DNA of 64,000 nt from Nymphaea colorata (Eukaryota > Streptophyta > Magnoliopsida > Nymphaeales > Nymphaeaceae): NCBI RefSeq assembly GCF_008831285.2, contig NC_045143.1, forward strand, positions 1,771,503 to 1,835,502. The letters are read 5' to 3'. The position numbers and the translations under genes were made by a program. Below the pieces are notes generated by a model, which had not been told where the DNA came from, searched no databases, and saw only the letters and a list, made by a program, of their open reading frames with translations. Positions 50,706 through 63,963 of this stretch are shown here, piece after piece (the first letter of the stretch is position 1; every line of letters begins with the position of its first letter).

Positions 50706-52887
50706 ACTTGGCACAAACTATAGAACCTCTTCAAGATCAAAAAAGCCATCAATCTATATATTTAATTGAAGCATGAATTCTACTGAAAGAAATACTGAAT
50801 GCAGAGAGAAAGTGGAAGCCAAGTAATATAGTAGCAAGTTTTTCTTGGGCAGCCCTGTAATTGAATCTGGGGCTTGGCCATGGGGCTAATACATGCATGT
50901 AACGGACCAATTGCCCTACGAAGTTGTATTTTTTTCCTTTCTTGTTAGTTAACGTGGTTTGAGATCTTGTGAGTTCGGCAAAGGAAGCACAGATGTAAAT
51001 GGGAGCTTCTGTGATGATGGATAGGATGATTACTTGTAATAGCTGTTGGGGGTTTATCTCATTAGTGATTTCTTGTTGTTCCATGAGAATAGTTATCGAC
51101 TAGCTAGGAAAACATCGTGTAACATGTTTAGTCAAAGATGTGCAAACTATGTTCATTCTAGTAAAGAATCTTTGAGGAGAAGCTTAAGAGGATTAAAATG
51201 TCCATAAGAAAATTCTGGCACTAAAAGTCTAGGGCAATGTGCTTGAAAAGGGGAACATGAACACACACTTCTTTCATATAAACATGATTCAAAATATAAG
51301 TCGCAACAACTCAGCCAACTTCCACATCCAGCTCGAGCTCTTACTTTAGTGGGTACTAATCCTCTCTCTAACAGTTTTGATTCCCGTGCCAAAATGACAT
51401 AAATTTAGTAATCAAACCAACTAATTATTTAATCAATATATCTTCTTGTAAACCCTGGAAGAATTCTAAGAATCTTTAGTGCATGACTAAACTTTATTGT
51501 AGTAGGGTGTTGCATAAGTAGAAATCATATTCATAAAATTCATTTGGAGAACAGTTGGAAAAAAAAAAAATCTATTCTAAGGCTATATAACAAGTTCTTT
51601 GCAGCTTTCTCCTTGAAAATAATGTGACAGAGGATACACTAGTAGGCCGCTCATTTCCTATGATATCAAATGAAGAAGATGTAGCATTCTACATGCGGGT
51701 TGATCATGAAGAGCCGAAAAAGGAACTCCTAGAGATGAAGAAAGGAGGCTCAACTAGCCTATACAGTTTTACCATATATATATTTTTTCATGGACATAAC
51801 ATGTTGTGGCTAGCGATGTTTGCGTTGCAGGTTCTTTCAAAGTAGCAAACTGCAACTCAAAGTGTTCTCATTCTGTAAAGCCATGTTTGACATGACAGCT
51901 TCCAAAACGATGGTTAATTGACTGAAGAGCAACCTTAGAAAATTATTTGGGTCAAGCATAAAATATTTTGAAAGAGTCGCCATGAGTGTCTAGATTGTCC
52001 ATGCATGAGGTCGTTCGTTCTTCCTCTTCAAGATGAAACTTGCAAAAGCGCATGATCAAGTTGATCAACTCTTTTCAAACAACAGCTTAACTTTTTCTTG
52101 GTTTACCAGATTGATTGGCAGTGTGACATGAGACGTGATTCCACAGCAAGTTTAATTGATGTCATTAGTGAAGGACCAAGTGATTCGATCTCATTTGCCA
52201 TTCTTAGTTGTTACGACGCAGATGTTGAAAAAGACATGTATTTGAAGAGCCAACATGTGAAATCATCATTGATCCGATCTTTAGTAGTTCCGAACGAGTT
52301 GCAATTATTCCGAGGGGGTTAGACTAATGGATGGGGCATGGGTTGGTAGGCAGCCGATATTCATTTTGAGCTCTCACAACATCAGCATCATGTGTGTCAA
52401 TAACAGTTGCTGTCATTCCATAAATGTTTTACTTAAAAAATTGAGGTAGATTTATGAAATGTTGTTACATAGTATTCTATGAATCTGCCTAAATCTTTGG
52501 AGTAGATTTATGAAATGGTAACGGCCTGTTACTGTAGCCAAACACCCTCATATGAATACTACCACAACTCATGATCTTGGACAAGAACTGGATGCTTTTT
52601 CTTTATGGACCATGCGTTCTAAGAACAAAGATACCAACTACAAAAAAAACTATGTATCTAAAGCCCACCAACTGAACAATTGTCTTTACAAGGAGCACCT
52701 GAGTTTGCCCGATTGGTTCTCAGATCATATCTCTAACTTTCTTTTACTGGAAATCCCTACTTTTTCTCCACAAGACCTTTCTCAAACTATAATGAAAACA
52801 GAAGCATTTGTGTGGATGGTCGTCATGCCTCATCTAAATTATCTTTTACGTACCCCATTCATGTTAGAACGCAACTTGTTCTACTTG

Positions 52888-52888
<1 letters not shown>

Positions 52889-52951
<63 letters not shown>
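52889..52951. repeat. Long (TA)n microsatellite
   Basis: An uninterrupted TA run of about 62 bp, the longest in the window. Confidence 0.95.
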
Positions 52952-52961
<10 letters not shown>

Positions 52962-54688
52962 ACTAGTCCCCAAGCATATTCCATATGCTCGAGAATATAC
53001 CAAGGGAATAAGCCAACTAGAGAAGTGGGCTAATGAAATATGTTAGATAAGGTCTACTTTCCAAGAAATCAAGGCGATGACATCAATTATAAAGAACCAA
53101 GTGCAGTGCTCCATATGACTTTCGTATCCAATATTTAAATGGCACGGAAATCAACGTACACAGCCTTCACTTTCTCTCACTCTCTCTCGTCCTTTCTTTT
53201 CTCTCCTTTGAAATAAAGCCATCACGGAATAACAACAACCTAAACTTTGGATACATGAATCTAAATGCATCATATTCTCCAATACATTAAATTGAAGCTT
53301 CTCTTTCTTTTCGTAGTATAAATGTTTGTTTTATTCATAAAAATAGAAAGTATCTATTCTCACATCCATGTATAGAAAGGAATGCATCCATGACCAATTT
53401 CGATTGAAGGCGAAAGCTCTATGAATAAAGTGAAAAAAAGTCTACGTTGTGTTGCTCTAAGTACCATTCTACATCTCAAACAAAAATGAGAGTTTAAAGT
53501 GAAGAACTTATGCACTCTAGACTGATTCTTAAGGTCCACCTTAGCTTTAAGGTCGATGTCCCATGGACTTTGTCAAGCGGTTTTTCAAGATGGGACCTGG
53601 TTGGGTCAGCTCTTGATCCTTAGTTCAAGCATTGGCTGAGGTTATAAGCTTAGCCCACTTGAGCTAAGCAAGTCACTCCTTGTGAAGCCGCATTCTATGT
53701 CAAACCAAGTTCACCTTAGTTTGCTCTCAAAGAGGTTTGATGAACCGACTCGAGCAGGTGGTTGGTAGACAACCAGTTAGTTTGAATAACATGGTTATCA
53801 ATTCCATTGAGTAAGACTGTACTAGCTGATGTATAATGTTGGAGCTTGCACACCAGGCATTGATGCAACCCCATATCCTTGGTTTGAAAAGAGAAAGACA
53901 AGGTTAGAGTAAGGGGTGGTTCTGAAGGAAAGAAGGGAGGGTTTGACTCCCAACTGTACAATGGGATACTGCTCCCAGTCACTTGAAAAAAAAAATTGTC
54001 TATAGCTCTTAAGTATGGTTATCAAATTGTCTATTATAAAGCAAATCACGAGATTTATGTTGACTTTGCGGACTAACAGTCAATAACTCTCAGTGGCATG
54101 ACTTGGATATTCTCGACAGCTATTAATGTCTCCGACAGCTCAACAACCAGGTGCTGTCGGAACGTGGGTCCCATGAAGAGCTCACCAATCCAAGCCCAAA
54201 TTAGGCATGTTTCACTCTCATAGGCGATCCACCAGTTTAGAAATGAAAAGAGAGAGAGGAAAAAAAAAGAATGAAAGAAGGTTGGTGCACTAATGCTTCT
54301 AGGCACATAGTCATAGATGGTTGGTCAAACTCAAGCACTCTTCAGTTTACCTTCTCATCACAAATGCACTTAGTATAACACCAAAACGTCAAGCCCAATC
54401 AAGAATCTTGGAGCAAGTGGAGTCAAGAAGATTAAGGTCATCTAAGAGCTAGCTCAAGCCATGGGGCTTAATTTTCAAACTCAACGCCGTGTCAAGGTAA
54501 CATTTTCATCCTCACGATCAAAGCACCAAGAAATAAAGGGGAATATAAAACAGCAGTTGGGTAAGGGACACCGCTCATCTGATGACACGTGTCAGGATCT
54601 GAATGGATCAAGGTAGCACGCGATAGGCGGAGCCTGCCGCGGGAACAAAACCCCGAAATATCCATTTTCGCCGCGCAGCCAGAAATCC

Positions 54689-54740
54689 GGATATTCTATT
54701 CGGTCGTATTCGGATATTCTTTCTTTCCACCGCGTATATA
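54689..54740 (+). promoter_or_regulatory. Two P1BS boxes and TATA box of the SPX promoter
   Basis: GGATATTC occurs at 54689-54696 and again at 54712-54719. Both fit the P1BS consensus GNATATNC, the binding site of PHR-type MYB factors of the phosphate starvation response. A TATA box (TATATA, 54735-54740) follows 15 bp later, and the SPX start codon lies at 54874 with no intervening ATG after the inferred start near 54766. The spacing and position are those of a phosphate-starvation-induced promoter. Confidence 0.75.
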
Positions 54741-54873
54741 TCAACGTCCACTTGGGGGTCATCCTCTGCCCCTTTACCTATTACCGGCCGTGTTTTTTTC
54801 CGGTTACCGAATCTTCCCCAATTGTTGCGATTGCCCATCGGAAAGCGATCGGAGAGGGAGGCGAAAGCGGAGG

Positions 54874-57800
54874 ATGAAATTCGGGAAGAGTCTGAGCAAC
54901 CAGATCGAGGAGACTCTGCCGGAGTGGCGAGACAAGTTCCTGTCGTACAAGGAGCTGAAGAAGCGGCTCAAGCTGATCGACCCCAAGGGTGGGGACAGGG
55001 CCAAGAGGCCCAGGCTCTGCGAGGATGCGGAGGAGACAGGCGCTGGGGAAGTGACTGCCATGACTCCCGAGGAGAGGGACTTCGTATGCCTGCTGGACGA
55101 GGAAATCGAGAAGTTCAATGCCTTCTTCGTTGAGAAGGAGGAGGAGTACATTATTAGACAGAAGGTAACGGTTGACCACTTCCCTTTGTTTTTTCTTTTC
55201 GTTTGCTTGAATCGATGGAACCCTAATTTGTGTTGAAAATAATTGGTTTGGTATCCATTTCATTCCTTTAGGGTTCTGCTGCCTGCTGTGCATGTTCGAT
55301 TGCAACCGTCGTTGTTTGGAAATCTTTGATTTGAATTTTGTTGATTTTGTGAAGGGATTACGGATTTCGGTAGTTGTGCAACTTGTAGATCTTCCGTCTT
55401 TCAGTCCAAGGTTTATATGATGTGGAAAATTGGTAGATACACTGTTTCCTTTCAAACCTGCTGCAGCAATAAATAGCTCACTGAATTAGTGATAGATAAT
55501 GTGGAGGTGGTATGGAGAATACTCAGATTTTAGCTTTAAATTACAATTAATTGAAAAGGAAGGTTCTTAATCTCCATAATTTATCAGTATCCGCTCGCCC
55601 TTGAACTCCTATGGAAAGTGGGTTTCACGAACCTATCTCATGGTCACGTAGGTGGCACGTGAAATGCAATTATTTGTCATACTGCTTCACTATCTGAAAG
55701 CATGACCCATAGAATGCTGATCTATGAAAATTTATGAATTTAAATAAAAGTTGTATTCTCTTGACTTCTAATTGCAAATTTACACTGTGAAAAGTTTCCA
55801 ACAATCTTAAAACTGAATGACAGCTGTCAGCAAGGCCCTGATTAATCTTATGATGCATACAGATAAGATGCCTATAAGATTTTCTGTTTCATTCTGTAAA
55901 CATTCCCACCATGCATTGGGTGGATTTTTGGCGTGTTTAAGGTTAATACTGCCCCACCTGCTACTGCTATTACTGCTGCTTCGAATGCATCCCATGATAG
56001 AAGCATGTGGCATGGAGAAACTTCTGTCACCATCTCTTATCTTGCTGATTTCCAATAGTGTCAAGAGTAAACACTAATAATATGTTTATGTAGGTAGGTC
56101 ATTAATGGTGGATAATTTCCCTCCAAGTTTGGAGAATGTGGCTCCAGCTCTGCATCCTGAAATAATTTGAATATAGGTTTTCTTTTTCATTTTTAATGTT
56201 ATGTTATTTTGATGATGCAGTTGCTACAAGAAAGAGTAGAGAAGGTAAAAGACTCAAAAGAAGAAACAATAAAACTGAGGAAAGAGATCGTTGATTTTCA
56301 TGGAGAAATGGTCCTTTTGGAGAACTATAGTTCTCTAAACTATACAGGTCTTTCTTCTTTTCCTCTGTATTCTTTTTTTGGACATTCCTTTTCCTCCTTA
56401 TTCTTTGTTGACGTTTGCAATGAACTTCTTTATAGCTTTATGTCCATTTAGGAAACTTCGTTGGATATTAAGTACATATCATAAAGATTTTCTGCACACT
56501 TCCACTTGAGCTTGTAATTTTAGAAAAAAAAATATATTTATCATCAATCATGGCATCCATTTGTATGTCTGGCTCAAGCAAACCTTGGTCAGTGGTTAGG
56601 ATGGTATTGTTAAAGCGTTCAATCTATGCAATATTTGACTACATGTTGCTTTTTTCATTTTGTGTTGCATGGGAAGGCTTGTATTGGATACCGAATATTT
56701 GTTAGTGCGCTTGAACTTTTCTTGCTGAAGTCATGACTGTCTAGTTTCAAGGTGATGATTGCAAACTGTATTTATCTTGGGTGGACTTATATTTATAATA
56801 AAGCAATAAATGTGACATGGATATTTATAAAGAAATGCTTTGCGGAGAAGCTACGTTACAAAGCTCTGTTGCATCTTCAGCTGTGACAAAGGTAAGTTTT
56901 CTTTTCTCTTTACACGAGGAAAGTAACATGTTTCCTCCTTTTTTATGTATTTCTTCTATAAACAAATAATGTGTTGACTAGAAATACCATTTAGGAATCC
57001 ATCTTGTACTATAAAGTATAATCCCGAGAGCGTGTTTAATGTTTTTTTATATTCTTGATACGAGCCTCACTTTTGCTGATAGCTAGCAATCAGGGGCTTA
57101 TTTGCACCATGGCGTCAAATATCGTTCTCGGGTTTTTAACGGTGAGTGTTTTTTCAGCAAAGTTGTTTTTCTTTGGAAAAACTCGAAAAACTGTAAAAAA
57201 TGAAAAAAAATCATAAAAATATTTAAAAATGAAATAAATAAGAAACTAATAAGAAAGCATAAATAAAACTAGGCAAAAGTGAAAATAAGAATGTTTTAAT
57301 GATGATAGAAATGATGGAAAATAATTTTGTTTAAGTTTAAATTTGAATCCATGGTGATATCAACATTAAACAAGAGAAAAATGAAAAAGTCGGAAAAAAT
57401 CGCGAAAATAATGTGATATATATATTTTCCCGTTTTTAAAATATCGTGATTTTTTCACTATTTTGTTATTTTTTGTTTTTCTCATTGATGTTATGATATT
57501 TTCAAAAATATCAAGATATCTGTGACACTGATTTGCACCATTGTCCTACAATTCTATGTCGAATATCAGTGGAGTTGGATGAAATGACACTAGTGGCTTT
57601 TCTTTTTGCATAAAAGTGAAAAGAACTTTTCAACCTGAAAAGCACAATTTCTGAGAGTGTGTCGCATGTTCCGCCTGAAACATCGAACACTCATGTTCAA
57701 AAAAGATCAGAGGTTATTTCAATCATTTTCAAAAAGAAATGGATATCTTTGTTATTTTACTAAAAAGAATTTTTTTCCTCTCCTTTTGCTCTTACAGGAG

Positions 57801-60031
57801 ATGGATCTCCTTTCACATCTTAAGGGTATTTTCGTCATGCCATCCCATATTAGGATTCGAACGCATGGCCTTGTCTAGCTATTCTCGGAAAGTGTAGAGT
57901 TTCACATCTTCCAATATGGCATTATTTAATTGGAAACCCCTGCCCTGTAGTAGTCAGTACAAGTGAGGCCCATTACCATATCAAGAACAGATGCTAGCAA
58001 ATATTTCTGATGTTTTGAGAATATTGTTATTAGTAATGCCAGACAATAATTTTGATATTGAATATTTCCAGAGACCTAACTATCGTGATATTTTCCATAC
58101 ATATTCCTGATATTTTCTCGATATCTTCAAATAATCTATTTGTTTCATTTTGAAGCATGTTTTGTATCTTTTTGTTGCGTTCACATTTCTTAAAGGTACT
58201 TGTTATTTATATTTCTGTGAAAAAAAACTTATTACCTCATAACTTTTTCATTGTTCTTGTCCTTTTCAAGTTTGAAAGCTTTTTAAGATTTTCATGATAT
58301 TTTCCTAACAAACCACATTTTTCAGAAAGACTCTCGATGAAAAAGCTTGTGAGAAATAGAGGAGAAGAACAATGTTGGTAACTTTGCAAGAAAATAGAAT
58401 ACATAAGCATTTTGAGGTCATGGCTGAAAGCTGGGCCTTTTAGTTGAAAGTACTTGCCTTTGATATACTTCAATATGATTATTTCTAGAAATGACCAAAT
58501 CCTAAAAATTTTGTTATCTTCTAGAAAAAAAGTAGTGGTCATGTCTGTTGTGGTGTTTGTATGTGGCATGTGTGACAAGTGCTTGAAATTATCTAATTGA
58601 AACTATTAAGGTGGGTGCATGAAGTGAAATGAAAATATTAATATTAAATTAAAGTGATTTATCATTTTCAATAAATAAATCACAATAACAGATTTGTCAC
58701 TTTCAATGGATGTTTAAGGTTGGCAATCTCTGCTATTTTCCTTTTTTAATGTGATTCCTTAGATTCAAGCAGTTTTTTTATTTGTTTTTGGTTTGGGCCC
58801 ACTGTCAATTTCGAGGTGATCAAATACTGATTTCAAATCCTCGAAGTGCAGACTTAATATTCATTTTCATTTGTGGGATATATTTGTGTATGCGTCCCTT
58901 TATTTATTTATGGTTTGAACCCGCTATCAAATTTGATGTAACCAAATACTGATTTCAAGTCCTCTTCACAATGCAGATGTAATATTCATTTTCAGTGGTG
59001 GAGTATGTGTGTTTATGCTCTGTGTATGTCTCCTACGTGGGATGCAAAGGAGAGAAGGGGGAGAGGGGCACAAATGGATAAAACAGATTGAGCGGAAAAG
59101 AACAAGTAACAGTGAATGAAAATGTCATTTTTAATCCATTTCCAGTAAATGAAAAAGGTGGAGGAAAACGATAAAAAGAGCAGTTGGTGAACACAAATGT
59201 GCTTGATCCATTTGGAATAAACTAATGGCTTCAAAATCCTTATCAATTGCCCTGCTCGATCATGGGAGGACTCAGATGCACCTAATTTGCTTGTTAAATG
59301 CAATTGGGACCAAGATGGAGATTTTGTCTTTGAAAGATGAATCTCATTATTGAACTCCAGGGGAATCAAATGTGTGATTTAGGCTATGGAGCATTTGCTT
59401 TTTTGACAATCATTGTGGCATTTCATGAAGTATCATGGAAATTGTGAAAAGTTGTTAAAAGTTAAAACCAGTGAGTGAGTTGATGCTTTAAAGGTTTATT
59501 TTATTGTACTATTGTTTTTATTGTGGGAAGAAAAATATTGTGAGAAATGCGCTATTAATTTTGTTATTGTCTATCATTTTTTAATGTAAAGTACTCATAG
59601 CTTTCGTCATTGATAGGATTTGATCCTCCTTGTCTACCTAGGAATCTCCTATATAGGTGCAGCTGTTCACTCCATGTCATTGAATATCATTGTACTTTGA
59701 TCATTCAATATGAAGGTTCCAGCAAATAAAAGGCAAAAGATTAACAAAGTAAAAATATTGCCAAATATATTTACTATCATTATGGTTATCAAAATTATTT
59801 AAAAATGCTTTATTTTTTTAAATTAGTTCTAAAGGAAGTTCAAAGACTTCTTGACATTTGACTTAGCTTAACTGCTTTCATAACCGCACTAATGTTTCCA
59901 TGACAATGATAAAATCTGCTGATGGTGCATTTATTTTCATACTGGTTGGTAGATCGCATGCATGTGTGGACCTGTATGTGCAAAAACAGAAGCATGTATA
60001 CCAAAATGGTCACATAGGCTATATGCGTTTG

Positions 60032-60088
<57 letters not shown>

Positions 60089-60757
60089 TGGTTGTCAATT
60101 GTTTGATGTGGTAGATAGTTCTGCACTGTTACTTGTGCATGTCTCTCTCTTTGAACTGCATGACCACCTATCAAGTATCAACAGAAAACCAGCGGATTTT
60201 CTAGTCAGCTGAACATCACCCCGCTACATTGTCCTATATAGTAGTGAATGGAACAGATTTCTTCTTTCTGATATCTTATGCTTATTTTTGCTACTTTGGT
60301 TGGATGTGCAGGGCTGGTGAAGATCCTGAAGAAATATGATAAAAGGACTGGTGCTCTCATGCGACTGCCCTTCATTCAGAGGGTCTTGTGCCAACCGTTT
60401 TTTAGCACCGACCTCCTGTATAAGCTTATAAAAGAGTGTGAGAGAATGCTTGACCAGCTTTTCCCAGCAGAAGAGCCTACCGTTTCAGGTGCTGCAGGTG
60501 GTTGTGAAAGTGATCCTGAAGAGAGGAAAGAAGAGGGCAGCAAGCCTGTTTTGAAAGAGGCCCCTGAGCTGGAGGAGATAGAGTACATGGAAAGCCTTTA
60601 CATGAAGAGTACAATGTCTGCATTGCGAGTTTTGAAAGAAATACGAAGTGGCAGTTCCACCGTTAGTGTCTTCTCCTTGCCTCCAATACAGACTGCAGGG
60701 GCAGAGGAAACTTGGAGTAAAATACCCCATCTTGAACAGATTAAGGTAGCAAAATAG
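54874..60757 (+). CDS. Class I SPX-domain protein (SPX1/SPX2-like phosphate sensor)
   Basis: Three exons: 54874-55164 (97 codons, donor AAG|GTAACG), 56221-56347 (acceptor GATGCAG, donor ACAG|GTCTTT) and 60312-60757 (acceptor GTGCAG, stop TAG). They give 287 residues, the length of an SPX-only protein. The SPX domain fills about residues 1-170: [20 protein letters not shown], then Y25 and K29 in [30 protein letters not shown], and K143, K146, K147 and K150 in KILKKYDKR. These tyrosine and lysine positions form the inositol-pyrophosphate pocket described for SPX domains. The C-terminal tail is acidic and has no EXS, MFS or RING domain, so this is class I. Such proteins bind and inhibit PHR transcription factors when phosphate, signalled through inositol pyrophosphates, is sufficient. 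Intron 1 is 1,056 nt and intron 2 is 3,964 nt. Confidence 0.96.
56348..60311 (+). other. Almost 4-kb second intron of the SPX gene with repeat content
   Basis: This intron is many times longer than the other SPX intron. It includes a block of ttttcgatattttc/aaaatatc vocabulary (about 57100-57540 and 58010-58140), two near-repeats of the type aaccaaatactgatttcaagtcctc (about 58815 and 58935), and a compound (TG)n(AG)n run (about 60033-60089). No intact internal gene was found. Insertion of old mobile DNA is the likely cause of its length. Confidence 0.6.
60033..60089. repeat. (TG)n(AG)n compound microsatellite in SPX intron 2
   Basis: A TG run passes directly into an AG run, total about 56 bp, about 220 bp before the last SPX exon. 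Confidence 0.95.
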
Positions 60758-60759
60758 AA

Positions 60760-62400
60760 GAAGAAGCTGTGAAAACTTAATATGCTGTACATTAGTTTAA
60801 TCCGAATGGTTGGACCGTTGGATGTTTGCCAGCTACGGGTCTCACAAAAGCAAGATAAAATGACTATAAGGATGTATTTTGATACTCACAAATCCATATT
60901 TTACTTTCCTTCTCCTTTGTCCTAATAATGGATAATCCTTCTTGTTTGACTCGTAAATCTTCCTCTTTGGACTCTCTTGCAGCCTTTTCTTTTGTAAGTT
61001 TTAGAGCCAGAGTTTCCATGGCAATCTGAAACTTATTATCTCCTTAATGGTATTCAATTTTGAAACTTATGACACACTTCAAGCCCTACAAACCCTTGCA
61101 TGTACTTTGCAGAAGATAGTCATGAGTTTCACTCTGCTTTCCTTTACCAGATTTGTTTCAATCCCAGCAAACATTTTCTCTCCTGTTGAAGAATATCCAC
61201 ACTTTTGAAAAGCCTCTGCTAGTCTGACACCACGGAAGTTCTTTGCTCAAGTCTCGGCAGACGAGGTGATTCTAGCAGGAACATGATGTTTTGTAATTTT
61301 GGAATTTAGTATTCAAGCATAATTTACTGTTTTGCTACCTTTTTTGTTTGAGCTATCGCAGTTGATTTTGCATATCAATGTCATACTCTTCGCATCGGCA
61401 TTCTTGAGCAGTTTTGGCTGGGAGGGTGGGCACATTAAGTGATATGATCCATGAAAGGTTTCCTCGTTTGAAGGAAAAGGAGAGTTGTGTCCTCCAGCTG
61501 AAGTCATTAAAGCCTCTTAAACCATGTCTTCTTCCTCCACGATTTCAACCATCCTATTGACCTTTGAACCTACCATTGCCTCCTGTTCTGATATTTTATC
61601 TACAGGCTACGAGGTTGCACAGTTTTACTTCAATATTATCAGGCCGATGTGTTTTTATCTTCTAAAGGAAGCAGAAGATTTATTACAAGAGGTTGATGAT
61701 AAGAAATTGTCAATATTAAACAAAATGATACTACATGTCACAGGCTGACTTTCCTTCGGCCCATGTGGAGCAACAGTCCTCTTTCCTGCCGACACAAGGC
61801 CAAGGGGCGAGTGGGGTGCGCAAATCACTTGAAGAGCTTACAATGTATAAAGAACACAAAGAAAGGGGCAGAAACTTGCAATGAGCTATTTCATTTACTG
61901 TACATCACAAGAGAGACAAGCAAGGAGACAAATTCAACTTTACTTAAGTAGGGTACCGGAAGGTTCATATGAGAATTTTCATGCCGAACATACAAAAAAA
62001 GAAATCCCAAAACATGGGCACTTCCTTTACAAGTGAACATGCTACAACACTATGTACAAGGGTGGTGGCTTTACAGACATAGACACTGGGGAACACTATA
62101 ATTAGATAAAGGGCAATGAGGTTAGGACCCATTACAAGTTACAAAGGTTGCATGATAAACATCAAAGTGAACACTGCACAAAAGTGTCTCAGCAAACTCC
62201 CCCTGATTATGCATCTTCCATACGTAGGCCATAACTTGTTAAATTCTGGCGCAATTTTGAGCCATTGAAGTGATGAATAACATCTGTAAGAATGTTACCA
62301 CCCCAATGGGAGGGAGAAATTTTTGTACTAAAAGCCAAGGCAGAAAATAAGCACATTCCATTTCCTGAATTCCTCAACTTGTTCCACTTTCTGCTTCGTT
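60760..62400. other. Region between the SPX stop and the right-edge gene
   Basis: Probably the SPX 3' UTR at first, then intergenic DNA and, toward 62.4 kb, the 3' UTR of the minus-strand exon at 62411-62530. The open frames here (61313-61507 minus, 61524-61748 plus) show no family resemblance and are not called. Confidence 0.4.
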
Positions 62401-62410
62401 TACCAGCAAA

Positions 62411-62530
62411 TCAAAAAAGAGGGCGAGGAGACCCTTTTCCTCTACCATGATATATTCCTGTACGATGCTGAAACGTTTGATAGACGTTATCCAACTTGGG
62501 ATTCAAATGTGAAGTGGGTTTCCTTACATT
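62411..62530 (-). CDS. Terminal exon of an unrecognised plant gene
   Basis: The acceptor CTTGCTTTTTTAG is followed in phase 0 by 39 codons and a TGA stop (62413-62411). The exon starts NVRKPTSHLNPKLDN and ends GRGKGSPRPLF. Polar, basic and proline-containing composition plus a strong polypyrimidine tract favour a real last exon. I do not recognise the family. Upstream exons should lie at higher coordinates. A frame at about 63091-63287 (minus) reading VMVGFDFTCASTLDLAIFSN, then GQVEEQCTLISKRLPQ, is a candidate but has no clear splice sites. Confidence 0.42.
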   Translation of the reverse strand, partial: NVRKPTSHLNPKLDNVYQTFQHRTGIYHGRGKGSPRPLF

Positions 62531-62992
62531 CTAAAAAAGCAAGAGAATAGAACAATCTAGCTCATACAAAACATATATATCTATATATATATGCAATAAA
62601 CATTTCGGCATTGCTCATTGAAGTGGAATGACTCCCCTTTCCGCTTGAACAATCAAAAGAGAAATCCCAAGGCAGAGAATATTCCAAAGAGCACCTACCT
62701 AAGTCTCGCCGCCATACTCCACGAAACTAATTACGTGTTCCATTGAAGGAGCTCAATTGTTTAACAGACCCCCAAGGTGCGCATACGCAGGTCCACCGTC
62801 ATATTTCAAAAAATATATAAAACAAAATCAGAACCCACTTAGATGGGTAGTCCCGCACGATACTGGACTTATACAATCTAAATTTTAATCTGAACTCATG
62901 TCTGCCTTAATTCCATGCAATGTTAATGTGCGTTTTAACTTTTAAGCAACCTTTTTTTGACAATATAATTACACTGAAACTTTGCAATTACA

Positions 62993-63014
62993 ATATATAT
63001 ATATATATATATAT

Positions 63015-63066
<52 letters not shown>
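62993..63066. repeat. (TA)n(GATA)n(GA)n compound microsatellite
   Basis: A TA run passes through three GATA units into a GA run, about 74 bp in all. Confidence 0.95.
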
Positions 63067-63069
<3 letters not shown>

Positions 63070-63882
63070 GCTGCTGTCTCGTTCAAATGTGATTGAAAAT
63101 GGGATCCATGATTTTGAGTTCCTGTTTGCCTCGTCCTTCGAATGGTTGCACTTGGGGAAGACGCTTTGAGATAAGTGTACACTGTTCTTCTACTTGCCCA
63201 AAGTTTGAGAATATCGCCAGATCCAACGTTGAAGCACAAGTGAAATCAAATCCTACCATTACAGCAGCCTTGCTTCCGCTTCATTTTCTCTCTATTTCCT
63301 GCCCGGTACTTGCTTTGACACTAATAAATATAAGGTGAAACTTTCATCGCGAATCTGTATCCATTGCGACGGGAATCCTTCATATCATGTTCTTTGTGCC
63401 CCACAACCTGGTTAAAAATTCTTACAGCATGTACAACTTTACAGAAGAGATAAACAATTATCGTGATCAATGGATCAAACTTTAAATCAATTTTTGCCGA
63501 CAAAACGATGTCTTTAGAGCCATGCACTTATCTTTTTCGCGCGTAGGAAATCATACACAAGTTGAATAATATGATTTGGTTACCTACTTATGTTAACCAC
63601 ACAGACATATAGAAATCTGTTCTTAGGTCTTTTGCCAGTTGATTGAAGCCATGTGCATATATCAGATTTGAAATGGGTCCAACCAAGAACACTGGCGCCA
63701 TTGATCACACAGTTAAATGTATGTCTCAATGTCAATAAAATATTTACTGCGTACTTACACTGCAGAAGGAAATTAGAAAATTGGAACTTCCCACCCAAAT
63801 CAAACAAGTAATAATGACCTTACTTGATCTGAAGGTGATAGAAAGTCTTTCAGAGAGCACCAAAGGGTTCCATTTTTTTGAC

Positions 63883-63963
63883 TTAGATAAACAGAGATTC
63901 AAAATTTCGAACTTCAGGTGGCTGGTCCTTGTTTGGTGGATCCAGACACTTCTGCAAAACCCG
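63883..63963 (-). CDS. Possible 3'-terminal coding exon at the right edge, unrecognised
   Basis: On the minus strand the acceptor GACTTCTAGGCAG is followed in phase 0 by RVLQKCLDPPNKDQPPEVRN, then FESLFI and a TAA stop at 63885-63883. The charged, proline-rich ending looks like a genuine C-terminus. A second frame through the same DNA is also open for about 45 codons, so the frame is not certain. Downstream (minus sense) there is a donor-like CAA|GTAAGG at 63824/63823 and an acceptor TTCTGCAG at 63760, possibly a 3' UTR intron, though only about 64 nt. The rest of the gene would lie beyond the window. Whether it belongs with the exon at 62411-62530 cannot be decided. Confidence 0.3.
   Translation of the reverse strand, partial: RVLQKCLDPPNKDQPPEVRNFESLFI

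Larger units (their letters stand above)
47720..54580. other. Gene-poor region between the TBC and SPX genes
   Basis: AT-rich DNA with repeat fragments. A decayed triplicate repeat lies at 50225-50705 and a TA microsatellite at about 52889-52951. Frames such as 51624-51845 (MTEDTLVGRSFPMISNEEDVA...) and 52098-52322 have coding-like composition but no recognised family or splice context. They may be remnants of transposon or gene fragments. Confidence 0.45.

Noticed and set aside
51624-52322. Two plus-strand frames (MTEDTLVGRSF... and MVYQIDWQCDMRRD...)
   Set aside because: They could be transposon or gene remnants, but neither has a recognisable domain, splice sites linking them or a start context.
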